Assembly: GCA_013339895.1 (NCBI GenBank)
Contig: JABACO010000003.1
Span: 12,349,754-12,413,753, forward strand
Length of the DNA stretch: 64,000 nt
DNA from: Ephydatia muelleri
Taxonomy: Eukaryota; Porifera; Demospongiae; Spongillida; Spongillidae
Direction of reading: 5' to 3'
Shown here one piece after another: positions 12,300 to 23,586 of the stretch. The notes under the pieces were generated by a model that worked only from the letters and a program-made list of their open reading frames with translations, did not search any database and had not been told where the DNA came from. A program made the translations under genes and the position numbers. Every line of letters begins with the position of its first letter. Position 1 is the first letter of the stretch.

Positions 12300-14750
12300 T
12301 CTAGAGAAGGAGCTGCAGCCACCGCCAGCACCTCCGCCAGATCTCTGGAAGCCTCACCATACCCATGAGGATACAGATATGCCTTCATCTCTTGAACAGA
12401 GATGGTTTTCTATGTGATGCACTTCAATGGGTCCATCTGCTGTTCCGCAAACCTGTTGTTCTGTAGCACTAGGTGGATACACATGAGTTATCAACACTAG
12501 TTAGCTTTGATACAGGGGAATTTATTAATTGTCCTGGGTGATTTATTGGGTGTTCATCCTCCTATACGATCATCATTTAATTAGCCTAATGCATTTGGGT
12601 TCGAACAAAGATGGGACAAAGTCACCAAAGTTGTAATCATTTTTCAAATTTGATGATGTTATGTCTTTTGTCCATATTAATAATGAAAATCTAGGATTCA
12701 AGGTACACGCCATAACAACAATACATGCATGAGTCAGATTAAATATGCTGTGATGGGTTTCTTGGTCAGAGATGACTGATAACGAAGACTTATAAAGATG
12801 GATTGAATGATTTTGAGACACCACATCAATGATACCATACAAAACATCCTTCATAATCCTACATTGATGAAGTTAAAAATCAGGATACAACAATAATGGA
12901 CAAAAATGTTTCACCCACCACAGAATTAAGGAAGCTGCTTTTTTGGCTGCAATAATGTCAAAGGAGTTCTAGGAGAATAGTCTCCACGAAATGTAATATC
13001 ACAATATCTTTATATCTGTCAGGGGATAGTAGATAGTGCAACTACGTTAGGTAATTGTTTGAGAAACCATGACAAATTCCTTTCTTGATTGAAAAAAAAA
13101 CACTTACAGCTACTGAGCAACTACCAAGCATTTGTATACTGATACCATTACTTGCATGCTCAGTGTACATCACATAGGCCACTGATATGTAAATTGTAGG
13201 CTATATATGTATCAGGGGATGGGTAGTGTAGAGAAAATATGCACACTAACATTGCTATTACTGAACTGGTGAATGGCAATATTATCTATGAAACAAGTGC
13301 CTATTAGAGCGAACTGATTGGAGGAGGACCTCACCCCTAGTAATGTATAGGACATCACTAAACATACAATACAAGGTATGGGTACACACACATACAGTAC
13401 ATGTACATACACACATGCACAGGTGAGGGCTAAATGGAAGGCTTGCATGCCCACCCTCTGCTCAACACTCAACTCGCCTGCACTCCTGCAGAAGACACAT
13501 CTATCCAACTGTTTGTGGCTTTTCTACATGCATGTTGGAAGTCCACATTAGTTGAAGTAGCCCAAGCCAGAGAATCTCCTGAAGCCCTGAAACCTGGTAT
13601 ACCTGTAGAACACACCCTGCCACCCTAGCTCTGCCGATTTTCAAATCTAAGATATATGTCCTGGGTGTACACATCATACCACCACATCAACAAGCACAGC
13701 CCTTAATGTACTTAGCTAAAGGAAGGGGGAGGAGTCTGGGAATGAGGTTACAAGCATCCACATTGTACATACACAAGTAGATGGATAGCTCATCAAAAGC
13801 GGTAACCAATGCTTAGCGCTCTTGCCCTCCTTGTAATGGACAACCATTCATCTGTGACGTCCAAATACTGTGACTGGCGGTAATGTATATGTGGCTTGGA
13901 TAACTGAGCAGAGCAATAATGATAGTTGCACTATCAACACACATCAGGTTGCTGGAAGGCACAACTGTCTTTTTACTCTAATGAAAACGGAATAAAAATA
14001 GAGAATTGGCTAAATTTGCCTCAATACCACTTAGTTTCACTCTGACAACATCCTCGATCACTCATTTCCAAATGGAGCACCACCTCAATGAGTGTCAATA
14101 CATAAATGTTTTTACTGGGTAAGAACTGCATTGCACATACAAGTTCTTCAATTCACTCTCTCAATGTTTCTTTCAGATTGCAGTATACCCCATTGTGTGG
14201 TGCTGGTACTCTATGGGTTCTTAGACAATCATTCATCTCCGTACAAACTTTTTTGATCTTGTGTGACCGTGGTGTGGAAGAAAGTGTCGCTAGCATTGAA
14301 TGGATCCATTAATTACAGGACATGCGTAAATAAATGATGAGTCATTTTCTGCAAGTACTCAGGCAGCATAACTTCCTGTACATATACATGTTGAGTGAAG
14401 GTTTGTCTATTTCACTTCATGTACACAAGCCATGTAACATTAATCCATCCTTTGTGGGTTGGTATAATATGTGGTGTGTTCTAGTGTTCCCATACCATGT
14501 CTCATATGATGGATCCCCATTCGGGCCATTACATATTGTCCCCATGCTACTAACATGCACAAGGACAATTGTATGTCATACTCCTAGCCCCTTGCTATCC
14601 ACGTACTAGTATATAGCCATACTCAAGCACTTGCAGTTATTATTACAATACAAAGTGTGAAGGAAATACATTGACTTGCAGTATACATACTCACTGGCTG
14701 AGGGTATGGCATCTTAAAAATACTAGAGATTCGACTATTGTTAGTGCCAA
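12300..14750. other. Gene-poor stretch
   Basis: No conserved domain is recognised on either strand. The longest open stretches (12854-12573 minus, 13508-13212 minus) lack motifs. A minus-strand 40-codon reading around 13610-13490 (containing FRASGDSLAWATS) looks mildly protein-like but has no context. AT-rich with occasional tacatgta motifs. Confidence 0.3.
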
Positions 14751-14756
14751 GTATTA

Positions 14757-15000
14757 ATTAGCTTTACAGTAATTGGTAAATCATCTGTGGACTACAAAAC
14801 TCCAAACAATTAAATTTAGTGATAAGGGGTGAAATGAAAATTTCAATCAATGTTGGGGAAACAACCTCAATAATAAAGCACATATTTCATTATAAAACTT
14901 ATTGGAAGACAGAGGTATGAAATTCTCTTGATTGCTTACCTACTTATAATGATGTTTATTAAGACTAGTTATTACTATTTTTGGATCCTGAATATGGTGT
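14757..15000. repeat. Dispersed repeat, copy 1 (second copy at 27600-28060)
   Basis: About 240 bp, beginning near catctgtggactacaaaact and ending tatttttggatcctgaatat, recur near 27600 with the same order of blocks. Shared blocks include taaatttagtgataaggggt and gaaacaacctcaataat. No coding potential. An interspersed noncoding element, probably a nonautonomous transposon. Confidence 0.65.
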
Positions 15001-15003
15001 TGC

Positions 15004-15950
15004 TTACAAGAAACATTCTATTGTGCTGTGAGGGTATATTTGCCCTAAAGCTGTAGATGTGTGTGCGTGCACATGCAAGTTAACATACGCACATCTATAA
15101 GTGTACGATAAATCACACACAGCACCAATCATCCCCCCCCCTCCCCCTTTCAGAGAGTCCACATTTTCCATGACAGCACTGGGCAGTCTCGTGCAGCATG
15201 AAAAGTCCCTCCTCCCACGGGAGAGGGCTGCCACTGCAAACTCTGCTGCCATGACAGCTGGCTGAGATAAACTATCTGGAACATCAGACGGAGCTGGTAC
15301 TCAAGTGGGGTAGTTGATCATCTACTTGACATCAACCCTTCCTGGCCTGGCCAAGCCTACACTACCAGAGAAGGGTTAGGGGTGCACACACAGATGATTT
15401 TTGCTGCAATTGAGTGTTGGGGGGGGGGGGGGGGAGAGGAATGAGGGAGGGAGTCTCAGTCTAAGTAGTTGGTTGCCATGGGCACAATTCTGGCCTTTGT
15501 GGGTGCCACACTATCCAGTGGACTTGGAAACGACTCATACCTTCATACACAGTCTTGAGAAGAAGAAGAAAAGAGGAGTGGATTCAGTAACAATGACATG
15601 CAAAATGGAACATTGAAGACACACACAGTCCGTAACACATGCCGCTCACATCACATCCACACTATCAGCACATTAGCTAACATGCCTAAGGCCCAAGCCC
15701 ACCTGTTGCTTCTACAACAGCACCTGGTTACAATGCCCATATAGTATTCCCATCACACATGAGCACACTCACTAACATATCACACCACACACGAGAAGTC
15801 AGCTGCTCAGCATGGCACCTCAGCAGAGCATAGTCTTGCTGGAGAATATTGATGCTGCGTTTGTCAATCGGAGGAGAGCTTAGCAAGTGCACTGAGACGA
15901 CCATCAGTGTGAACATTGTTCACGCCAGACTCTCCAGCCAAGACTGTGCT
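15004..15950 (-). other. Weak protein-like readings, possible exons of an unknown gene
   Basis: On the minus strand, an exon-like block at about 15948-15780 follows a possible acceptor (cctccttag). It reads TVLAGESGVNNVHTDGRLSA and then, after a frame change near 15874, IDKRSINILQQDYALLRCHA. A second block at about 15300-15140 reads PSDVPDSLSQPAVMAAEFAV and on to ENVDSLK. The composition looks coding, but the frame break, the lack of clear partner exons and no recognised family keep this tentative. It could be a pseudogene remnant or an unrecognised gene. Confidence 0.25.
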
Positions 15951-15959
15951 AAGGAGGTG

Positions 15960-18900
15960 AGGGTGTAGGAAAAAGGTGAGGGCATGCTAAGAAACAATGT
16001 ACTCATACTCAAGTGATACTGGGTGTGTACACAAGCTGAGTGACATGAAGCTGCTCCAGTTCAGTAGAAGGTACCTTCGTCTTTATGGTATGCCTACAGG
16101 TGGAGAACTTGCTGCAACTATGCCACATGTGCCAGCACATAGCATGAGTGGATTTCAAGTCCTACCATTCTGCATCAGTGATTATACATTTAATTTAATT
16201 GTGCAAGATAACTGCTTGGGATGATAATGTCACCATGCTCACACTCTTTCACAACAGCCAATTCTTGTGTGTTTACATCCTCAGCTACTTCACTGAGAAC
16301 CTGTAAGGAATTCATTTTAATTTCTATACCAGCTTCTTCCATCTGCTCACTATCACTACATCAGCTTCTCTAACCTCCTGTTATCTCATTAGTTGTTCTA
16401 ACGAAGATTAGGGCACACAACAAGAATGTGTCATACTAAAGTAGCACCTGGTACAGTGTACTTCAGGGTCTCCAGAAATCCCTGAAACATGAAACACTTT
16501 ATATTGCGCTAGATTCTGTCAGTCGTAAGCTCCACGAGAAACAGGTTCAAGAAGAACAGACCACTTTATAAAATGCTGTCTGCATGTATTTTCACCTGTT
16601 TTCCACGTCTCAGCGAAATGTACAAGACTTAACACTTATTGTGACTATAGCTTTGTGAACAATACAACCATGATTCCAAGAGATGTGCAGAAGAACTTTT
16701 TTGTTTTGCAAGGGCCTACAGTAAATTTCATAGCTCAGAATTGGCATGCACACAAGCGGACGATCACAATTCTGATGAAGACGATATCGAACAAGGTCAC
16801 GATGCGGATGAAAAGTACGATGATTCCATTGAGTTAAGAAGGAACAGCACGATGGACATTTAGCAACTAAGAAGAACGGCATTCATGGATCATCTTTTAC
16901 TAGGTCATTGCATATTCTATGTATAATCTTTAAGATGCGTTTCCGGAGTGGTGTACAGTGTATGGCATTATTTCTGCCATACCGATCAGGTCCTGTACTG
17001 CGTAGCTATAGCTTTTCTGCGCTAATGCGTGTGAAAACACGATTGAGGTTTACTAGTACGATGGTGAAGGTGTGGCTGGAAGGATTATTGCTCTTGTCAG
17101 TAGAACGCAAAACACTGCTAACACTGACGAAAGAACCAATAATCGATTTCTTTGCATGTTCATCCTCACCTCTCAAGTGCGTCATTATACATGTAGTTCC
17201 ATTGTGTGTATATGGGTGAACAGGACATAGATACACAGCAACAATTATGAAGCTTACCGTACCTATTCGTGCACCCAATGTCTCTTGAAAGCATATTGGT
17301 TGTTTTGAATTGCTGCTGCATGTGACGTTATTTTTTATATGCTAGCCAAGTGGATAGCACGTCCTGTTTCAGAAAACAATTGGTCTATGGGTGGGCAGAT
17401 GATCCACCCACCTCTCGACGTAAGAGGGGGCGGATCCTCTCACACACCCCTCGGTCCGGCACGGGGCGGTACCCATGCACCCGCCAAATCAGTATAGATC
17501 ATAACCACTTACATATACGGCATCACTCGTAGCTAACTTGCCGGCCGGAAATAGTTGTACTTCAATGGGAAGTCGTGTCGCGTTCTTAAGGAAAATGTTT
17601 TTCTACACATAATTGGAAGTCAGAATCAGATAGGATAGGTGCGGCGACTTTGTAAGCCACTCAGTGTAAGTCCATTCTGTCCTTAGTTGATGTACTAATT
17701 TGTTATTTGTATAGCGTATGTGTATGTTTACCATTCCGGACGCAAAGTGGTACTGTCATCGTACGTGCGGAGACCCTGTTTTAATTTGGATTTTCACAGT
17801 TTGTACTTGTTTGTACAAACACCTGTAGTAAGTAGTAAACCCATCTTTTATTCGCGTCGGCCTTCCCCGTGAGGATCACACAATTAACGCACACTCGCTC
17901 ACTAGAAACGCACCACAGGGATGCCAATCGTGACCAGAAACCATTACGAGAGTATACTATAATTAACTTATGGCTCCACATTTATGCTACCCTCCCAGCC
18001 TTAATGACAGAGGTTCTCTTGTACATCCATGTTTGCAGAGAAGGGGAGGAATGCGCTATTTATTCGTTTTGTAAATAAAATTGTATAGTAGTCTGGACAA
18101 CTTGGAGGATACATGCTCTTGTTGGTGGTTAAAAACATTGTGCATTCCCAGTCAACTGGTGCATTCAAATTCGGGAGGTATCATGTCTATGGAACACCAC
18201 ATTGCTTTAGTACCAGGCTTTTTCTTTCTCAACCACTTCACTACAAGTGTATTCTGTCAACATTCTTTGTTTACTCACTGTGCAATACACTCACATGGCC
18301 TATTATTTTCATGCAAAGACATTGATGATTTCATTTAAGCAGTTGTGTGGCTAAACAAGTGAGTAACAGTACATATATGTGGTTTTGGTGGTGAAGCCTT
18401 ATGTTATCAGACATGGTTATCATGGCCACCAAATGTAGTCCTCAGTATGGGAGGGAACTCTGCCCTTGTCGAGGTCATATTGTTTTCTAGTCATACTCCC
18501 CTGTACTCATCGAATAGAAGTACTGGATTGAAAGCTGCATATATTGTGTGTGTTGTTACATATGTGAGATGTTGTCCACATCCTTATATACATAGAATTT
18601 GTGTCAATATTAGTGGCCTTGCATTTTATTCAAACAAGCCATTGCAGACCTATATGGAAGTATATTTGCACAGATGTATTAATTGTCACACTGTTGCTTG
18701 CAACTGCATACTCCCACCTGTTGAGGATCATTTAACAGACAAGTACTCCCAAGGTGGTGTGATTGAACACTGTGGCTACAGGCAGTGTAATTGGCCTGGT
18801 ATTTATGGTACATATGAGGTCATTGCTTTGCAAATCGAACAGGTCAGAAGCATCATTAGTTGAAAGTTGTCTCTGTCAGGTGACATCATGTTCATCATGT

Positions 18901-19310
18901 GCGTGTAAGATAATGCATCCTGGCTAAATTAAATAGTTTAATCCTATTTGCACAGTTCAGTTGCTGTGCATTTTGTACTTACCCACAGCTATGCAGGCGA
19001 AACAAACACTCCTCAAATGGAATGTTTGAATTACGAGTGCACTCCTCCCTTGAGAGGGCAGCCAAGTGTGGATGCATGTGTTTGGGCCATTGACCCACAC
19101 ACCATACCTCTCACTCTTTAGCTACTTTAGGATGTGCTGCACGCACTGCCCCTTACACAACAGGGCAGAGAAACTCCTCCCCTCTACACAACAGGCAGAA
19201 ACCCCTCCCCTTACACATGGGATCCTCTCCTTACACATGGGGCAGAGAAACCAGATAGCCTTTAGTGACCTATACTCATCAATGTCAATGTTATCTATAT
19301 CCACAAGTGG
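15960..19310. other. Gene-poor stretch
   Basis: No domain, RNA gene or clear exon is recognised. Open stretches include 18447-18863 on the plus strand (138 codons, Cys-rich, no motif) and 17278-17006 on the minus strand. Neither shows a family signature. A GC-richer patch at 17390-17480 has no tRNA-like or other fold that I can support. Confidence 0.3.
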
Positions 19311-19723
19311 ATTACTAACCTCAGAAGCAGATTTAGGAAGTTGTGAACAGGGGTGGGGGGGGGGGGGGGGGCGTGGAGGACCACAATCCAGCTAGGGGGT
19401 CTGGGGGAGCGCTGTAAGCTCCCCCAGCGGGTTCCCACCCCAGCCTCCAACCCATTTCTTGCAGTTTAGAACCTTTTGTGGCTTCTCCTGTATACTTTCC
19501 CAACAAATAGTTGCAATGATAATAACTGGAATACATGAACACAATAATAACACCTATCTTAAAATACCTACACAGTTTACACTCATAACTGTTTATTGTT
19601 TTTACTTAAATTCTGCTATTTTGGCATTTTTGTACCATATGTTTTACTTGATCTATAATATTATACCTCACCCCTTGAACTAAAAAGAAAAATTGAGCTA
19701 TTTAGATAAAATAAAATATTTCA

Positions 19724-22282
19724 CTATGATAGAGGGTTGACAAACAACATTCTGTGGGGATGCCTATTGCCATACATATCAACAATTGCATCATAATCAA
19801 GTTTAATATCTTTGTGAATAAATAGTAGGATTATCGTATCTTCTGTCATAGTGCTGCGGTACACATTTTTAATGTACCTCAGCGAGGAATTTGCTCTTTC
19901 TACCCCAGCACTGGTAACAGGACAAAGTAACATTTGACACAGAACTCTGTGTATATTAGGAAAAAAAGTTTGGATCACTGTCTTTATGCTGAAGGGTTGA
20001 CTGAAAGGAGGTTGGTTTATTACCATCAGCACTCCACTGCCTCTTCCAAAGTCGAACCTCTTGGATAAAACTGTGCTTGCAAAATAAATCTGAAGTCTCA
20101 TAGTATTCCATGATGTCGATAATACTCTTGTCTGTAAGGTTTTCCAGATTGCTTGGTATTAGAAGAAGGCCTCATGTAGCATGAAGAGTAAGCTGAGGAA
20201 ACCGATCAGACAACTGTTGAATTATGCCATCTACAAAAGGCAAAAAATATAGTTCGGCGGTAATAAATTTCTGGTGTGTCTGCATCAACATTCTCCGCAG
20301 AGTTTGCCTCTTTACCGTTCTTGGCTTGGAAATGGTTGTGCCAGCTGTTTCTGCCATCACTGTAGCTTTCTCAATAATAGAATGGAATTCGTCTTCAGCA
20401 TTGTTTCGCACATGCATAATTTCATCATGCGCAAGTTTGACCTTCTCGTATGCTGTCTTAATGTCTATTGTGCTGCCTTGCAAAAGGATACTCAAAGTTT
20501 TGGTATATAAGATACTGAGCTGAACGCACACAAAAACATTGAACTTGTAATCTGAAACAGCAAGCCACCATGGCATCTGTTTTCGCTTTGGAATCCCAGT
20601 CTGGCTCTGTTGCGATAGCCTCCAAGCAGTCAATCAATGCTTCAAAGAGTTCATAAAAGTCATCAAGGCATTTGTGCTTTTCCACCCACCGTGTCTCACA
20701 CATTGGCTTCATTTTCATCTTTTTAATAGCCTTAGGTGATGTTTTTCTCTCAGTGTTAATCAATTCAATTACTTGTTCAAGCCGCCTTTGTTGTTTGGGG
20801 GAATATTTGAAGAAACACCCAAGGTATTCAGTGTTTCCAGCAGGCAAACAATAGGAGGAACCTTACCTGCTTTGCACAAAACTAGATTCAAATCATGCAT
20901 GGCTGGCACAGTGAAAGTAAGTCGCTCTGGGTGCAGTTTTGCCGCACAACCATTCTGAACACCAGCCATAATACCAGCTCCATCAAAGCACTGTGATCTG
21001 CAGTTGGATAGGTCAAGCCCCAGTTCTTTCAACCCAGCAATAATCTCATCACACGAAGCTGCTCCAGTGATGTTTTTCACATTTTGCAAAGAATGGAAGC
21101 CTTTCAACAGGCTCTGAATCTTTCAAATACCTGACAAGAACGCCTAGCTGTTCCCAATTGCTAACGTTGGTGACTTCATCAGCCATAATGCCGTAATGTG
21201 GACCAGCTGGTTGTTTGGCTATTTCTTGGACAATTGATGACTGTATATATGTTTCAATACAATCAAGTAGTTCATTCTGTGATGTTTTGAAATGTATGAC
21301 GCATTTTTTTTACAAGTATCTGAATGTTCTTTCAGAAAACGGTCACCAGAACCTACCCTGAGCTGTAGTAAAGCAAAGAAATTGCCTTTATTCTACCGTA
21401 TTTGTCATCACGGTGCCCCCTCAAAGCAATACCTTGGCGTCCACAAAATTCAATGCACTTAAATATCGATGTTAAGAAAATCCTATTTTTCATACCTGTT
21501 CAGCTGCTTTTGAGTTCATTGATCTGTCGATTCGACTGTCTGGTCTGTTAAAGGAAGACAAAAACGCATCCATTCTGGCTTCAGCATTTCTGTGATACTG
21601 ACAGGATCTGTGTTCAGTTTTGGCATCCTTCCAGTTATTGTAGGGCTGGTGCACAAGCAGAGTGGGAGTACCGTGTGATGATGGCATAGGGAAAAGAACA
21701 CAGCACAGGCAATATAATCCATCTTGACATTTGGAGTAATACATCAAACCATGCTATGTTGCAAAATTGATCCATGACACCCGATGGCCTTCTATTATCT
21801 TTATAGATTTTTGGTGGAAATCTGAAGCCATTCAGGGGAATTCTCTCCTGATTTATTTCATCTTTGATGAGTTTTTCTGAACCTGTGCATTCACTAACGT
21901 CTGGTGTGGGCGGAACTGTGGTCGTAGCCACAGGTGTCTCTGGGACGTCTTGTGCTGCTGGAACTGAGGTTGTGGTAGCAGTTGTAGCCACTTGTGTAAC
22001 TGGGACGGCTTGTAGTGCTGGAACTGTGGTAGCCACTGGTGTAACTGGGACGGCTTGTAGTGCTGGAACTGTGGTAGCCACTGGTGTAACTGGGACGGCT
22101 TGTAGTGCTGGAACTGTGGTAGCCACTGGTGTAACTGGGACGGCTTGTAGTGCTGGAACTGAGGTAGCCACTGGTATAACTGGGACTGCTCGTGGTGGTG
22201 GAACTACGATTGTAGCAGCAGGACCAGTGGTACAGCTTGAACTGTGTCTGTTGCAGCAGCCTGATAAACATATAACATGCAC
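19724..22282 (-). pseudogene. Broken hAT transposase (DUF4371/ZMYM1-like)
   Basis: Minus-strand readings in order are as follows. A Thr/Val/Pro-rich repeat lies at 22200-21900. Next comes RFPPKIYKDNRRPSG, then YCLCCVLFPMPSS with a downstream NNWKDAKTEHRSCQYHRNAE (the TTF-type zinc-finger region), at 21747-21490. The core CFDGAGIMAGVQNGCAAKL follows at about 21000, the domain motif MCETRWVEKHKCLDDFYEL at about 20690, and the C-terminal dimerisation block PVTSAGVERANSSLRYIKN ending at the stop 19724. At least four frame changes or stops separate them (for example near 21730, 21480, 20780 and 20130). Some of these could be introns, but several are indels within conserved segments. Intact relatives cut and paste DNA; this copy cannot encode a full protein as read. 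Confidence 0.8.
21915..22200 (-). repeat. 45-bp in-frame minisatellite inside the transposase ORF
   Basis: Four to six copies of a 45-bp unit (ggtgtaactgggacggcttg and on to gtagccact) encode a 15-residue repeat, VPALQAVPVTPVATT, on the minus strand. The units keep the reading frame while the rest of the gene is broken. Outer units are diverged. Confidence 0.85.
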
Positions 22283-23586
22283 AATCTAATTCAATGAAGA
22301 ACACAAATCACAAGTCATAAGTTGTATTATCAAAATCAATACCATACATAGGGAGTGGGTGAGGGGTGTCGGTGTGGGTGTGGGGGGTAAACTACCAGCC
22401 CCCTATATCTTTCAGGACACCCGCTTAAACCTTAAGTAAAAGTAAAACACATAATTATTTATGACAATATTACTGCTGTTTTCATAACTTACCGATAAAA
22501 ACTGGCGTATCTTTAAACAGCCTTTCATGCTCTCCGCCAGTCCAACCTTTGCCCTGTTAAGGGCTTTCTCCGCTTCTCTGGTGGGTCGATCCATAAAGCT
22601 TTCGCGAAAATTACTAATACAATGTTTTTCTCTAAGTCTTAGTGGGTAATGGTTAGCAATTCAAAGCTTAATGTCCAAAATTACAATTATTTATCTATTC
22701 ACGTTATTAATCGATTGTACAATGATATAACTACAAATAATAGATATATATCGTACCAATAAAAAAAAATTGTGACCTTCAATGTGTGCATTGTGGATTT
22801 TTGGTCCTCTGAACCGAGGCTTGTGGCCCGGGCATTGGCCGAACGGGGGTGTGTGTGCGCTGCGTACGCCCCCCCTTAAATCCGCGTCTGAACCTTCACC
22901 TTGTGCACTGAACTAAGCTTATTTTGTGCTCTGCCGTTAGCTACTGGATGCAGTGTGATATTGTTAGGCTTATTTGTGCTCTTAGCATTCATTTCTGATT
23001 GCTGGTGCTTTGATTTGTCATTTCGTATTGTGTGGTTGTGATAAGTAGTTGCTTTTTTGTACATCAGAGATCCCATGTGTACTTTTGTCCATCCCAGGTC
23101 ATATTATCGGTGGGAGTATTTATGAGCTATTGGTCATGATGCAAATTGTCTTATTGATAACTACAAACGTACCACTGAAATCGGATGGAACATAGATAGA
23201 GGCATTATGCAATAAGCCCCTGTGGCAGAATGCAATGTACAACCATTGTGCTTCATGCATGTGCACATCTTTGGCATCACATTGCCTACCTGACCTCTGT
23301 GGTGACGTGATCAGATGCATCACCACAACCAGGTCCTGTATATCCAATGGGATGTGTAACACTGTGTCTGGCATTGCGTGCTGCTTTTACAGTACACATA
23401 CGTAGCTAATACAGTGACAACATGTGTACTGAAAATGTCCTTTCCACTACCCTTTCGTTCTCTCACTCATCTGACCTTTGTACTCACCCATAACTCTCCT
23501 GAACCCCCTCCCATCTTCCATCTCACTTACCTTTCTCCTCTTCATAGCTCCATTTTTGCCCTTCCCCTTGCTTTTTTCACGCCACT

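Larger units (their letters stand above)
19322..22890 (-). mobile_element. hAT-like DNA transposon with terminal inverted repeats
   Basis: The left end reads CAGAAGCAGATTTAGG at 19322. The right end, read on the minus strand from 22890, reads CAGACGCGGATTTAAGG. These match the hAT terminal theme CAGnnGCGGATnnAGG. Both ends are flanked by AACCT (19317-19321 and 22891-22895), a candidate 5-bp target-site duplication. Internally, a minus-strand transposase of the DUF4371/ZMYM1-like hAT group is broken into several frames. Poly-G runs lie just inside both ends. The element is 3.57 kb and looks inactive. Confidence 0.8.

Noticed and set aside
17390..17500. Possible structured RNA gene in the GC-rich patch
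   Set aside because: No A/B boxes, cloverleaf or snRNA motif could be found.
18447..18863. 138-codon plus-strand ORF
   Set aside because: No motif, signal or family resemblance and no splice context; length alone is not enough in AT-rich DNA.
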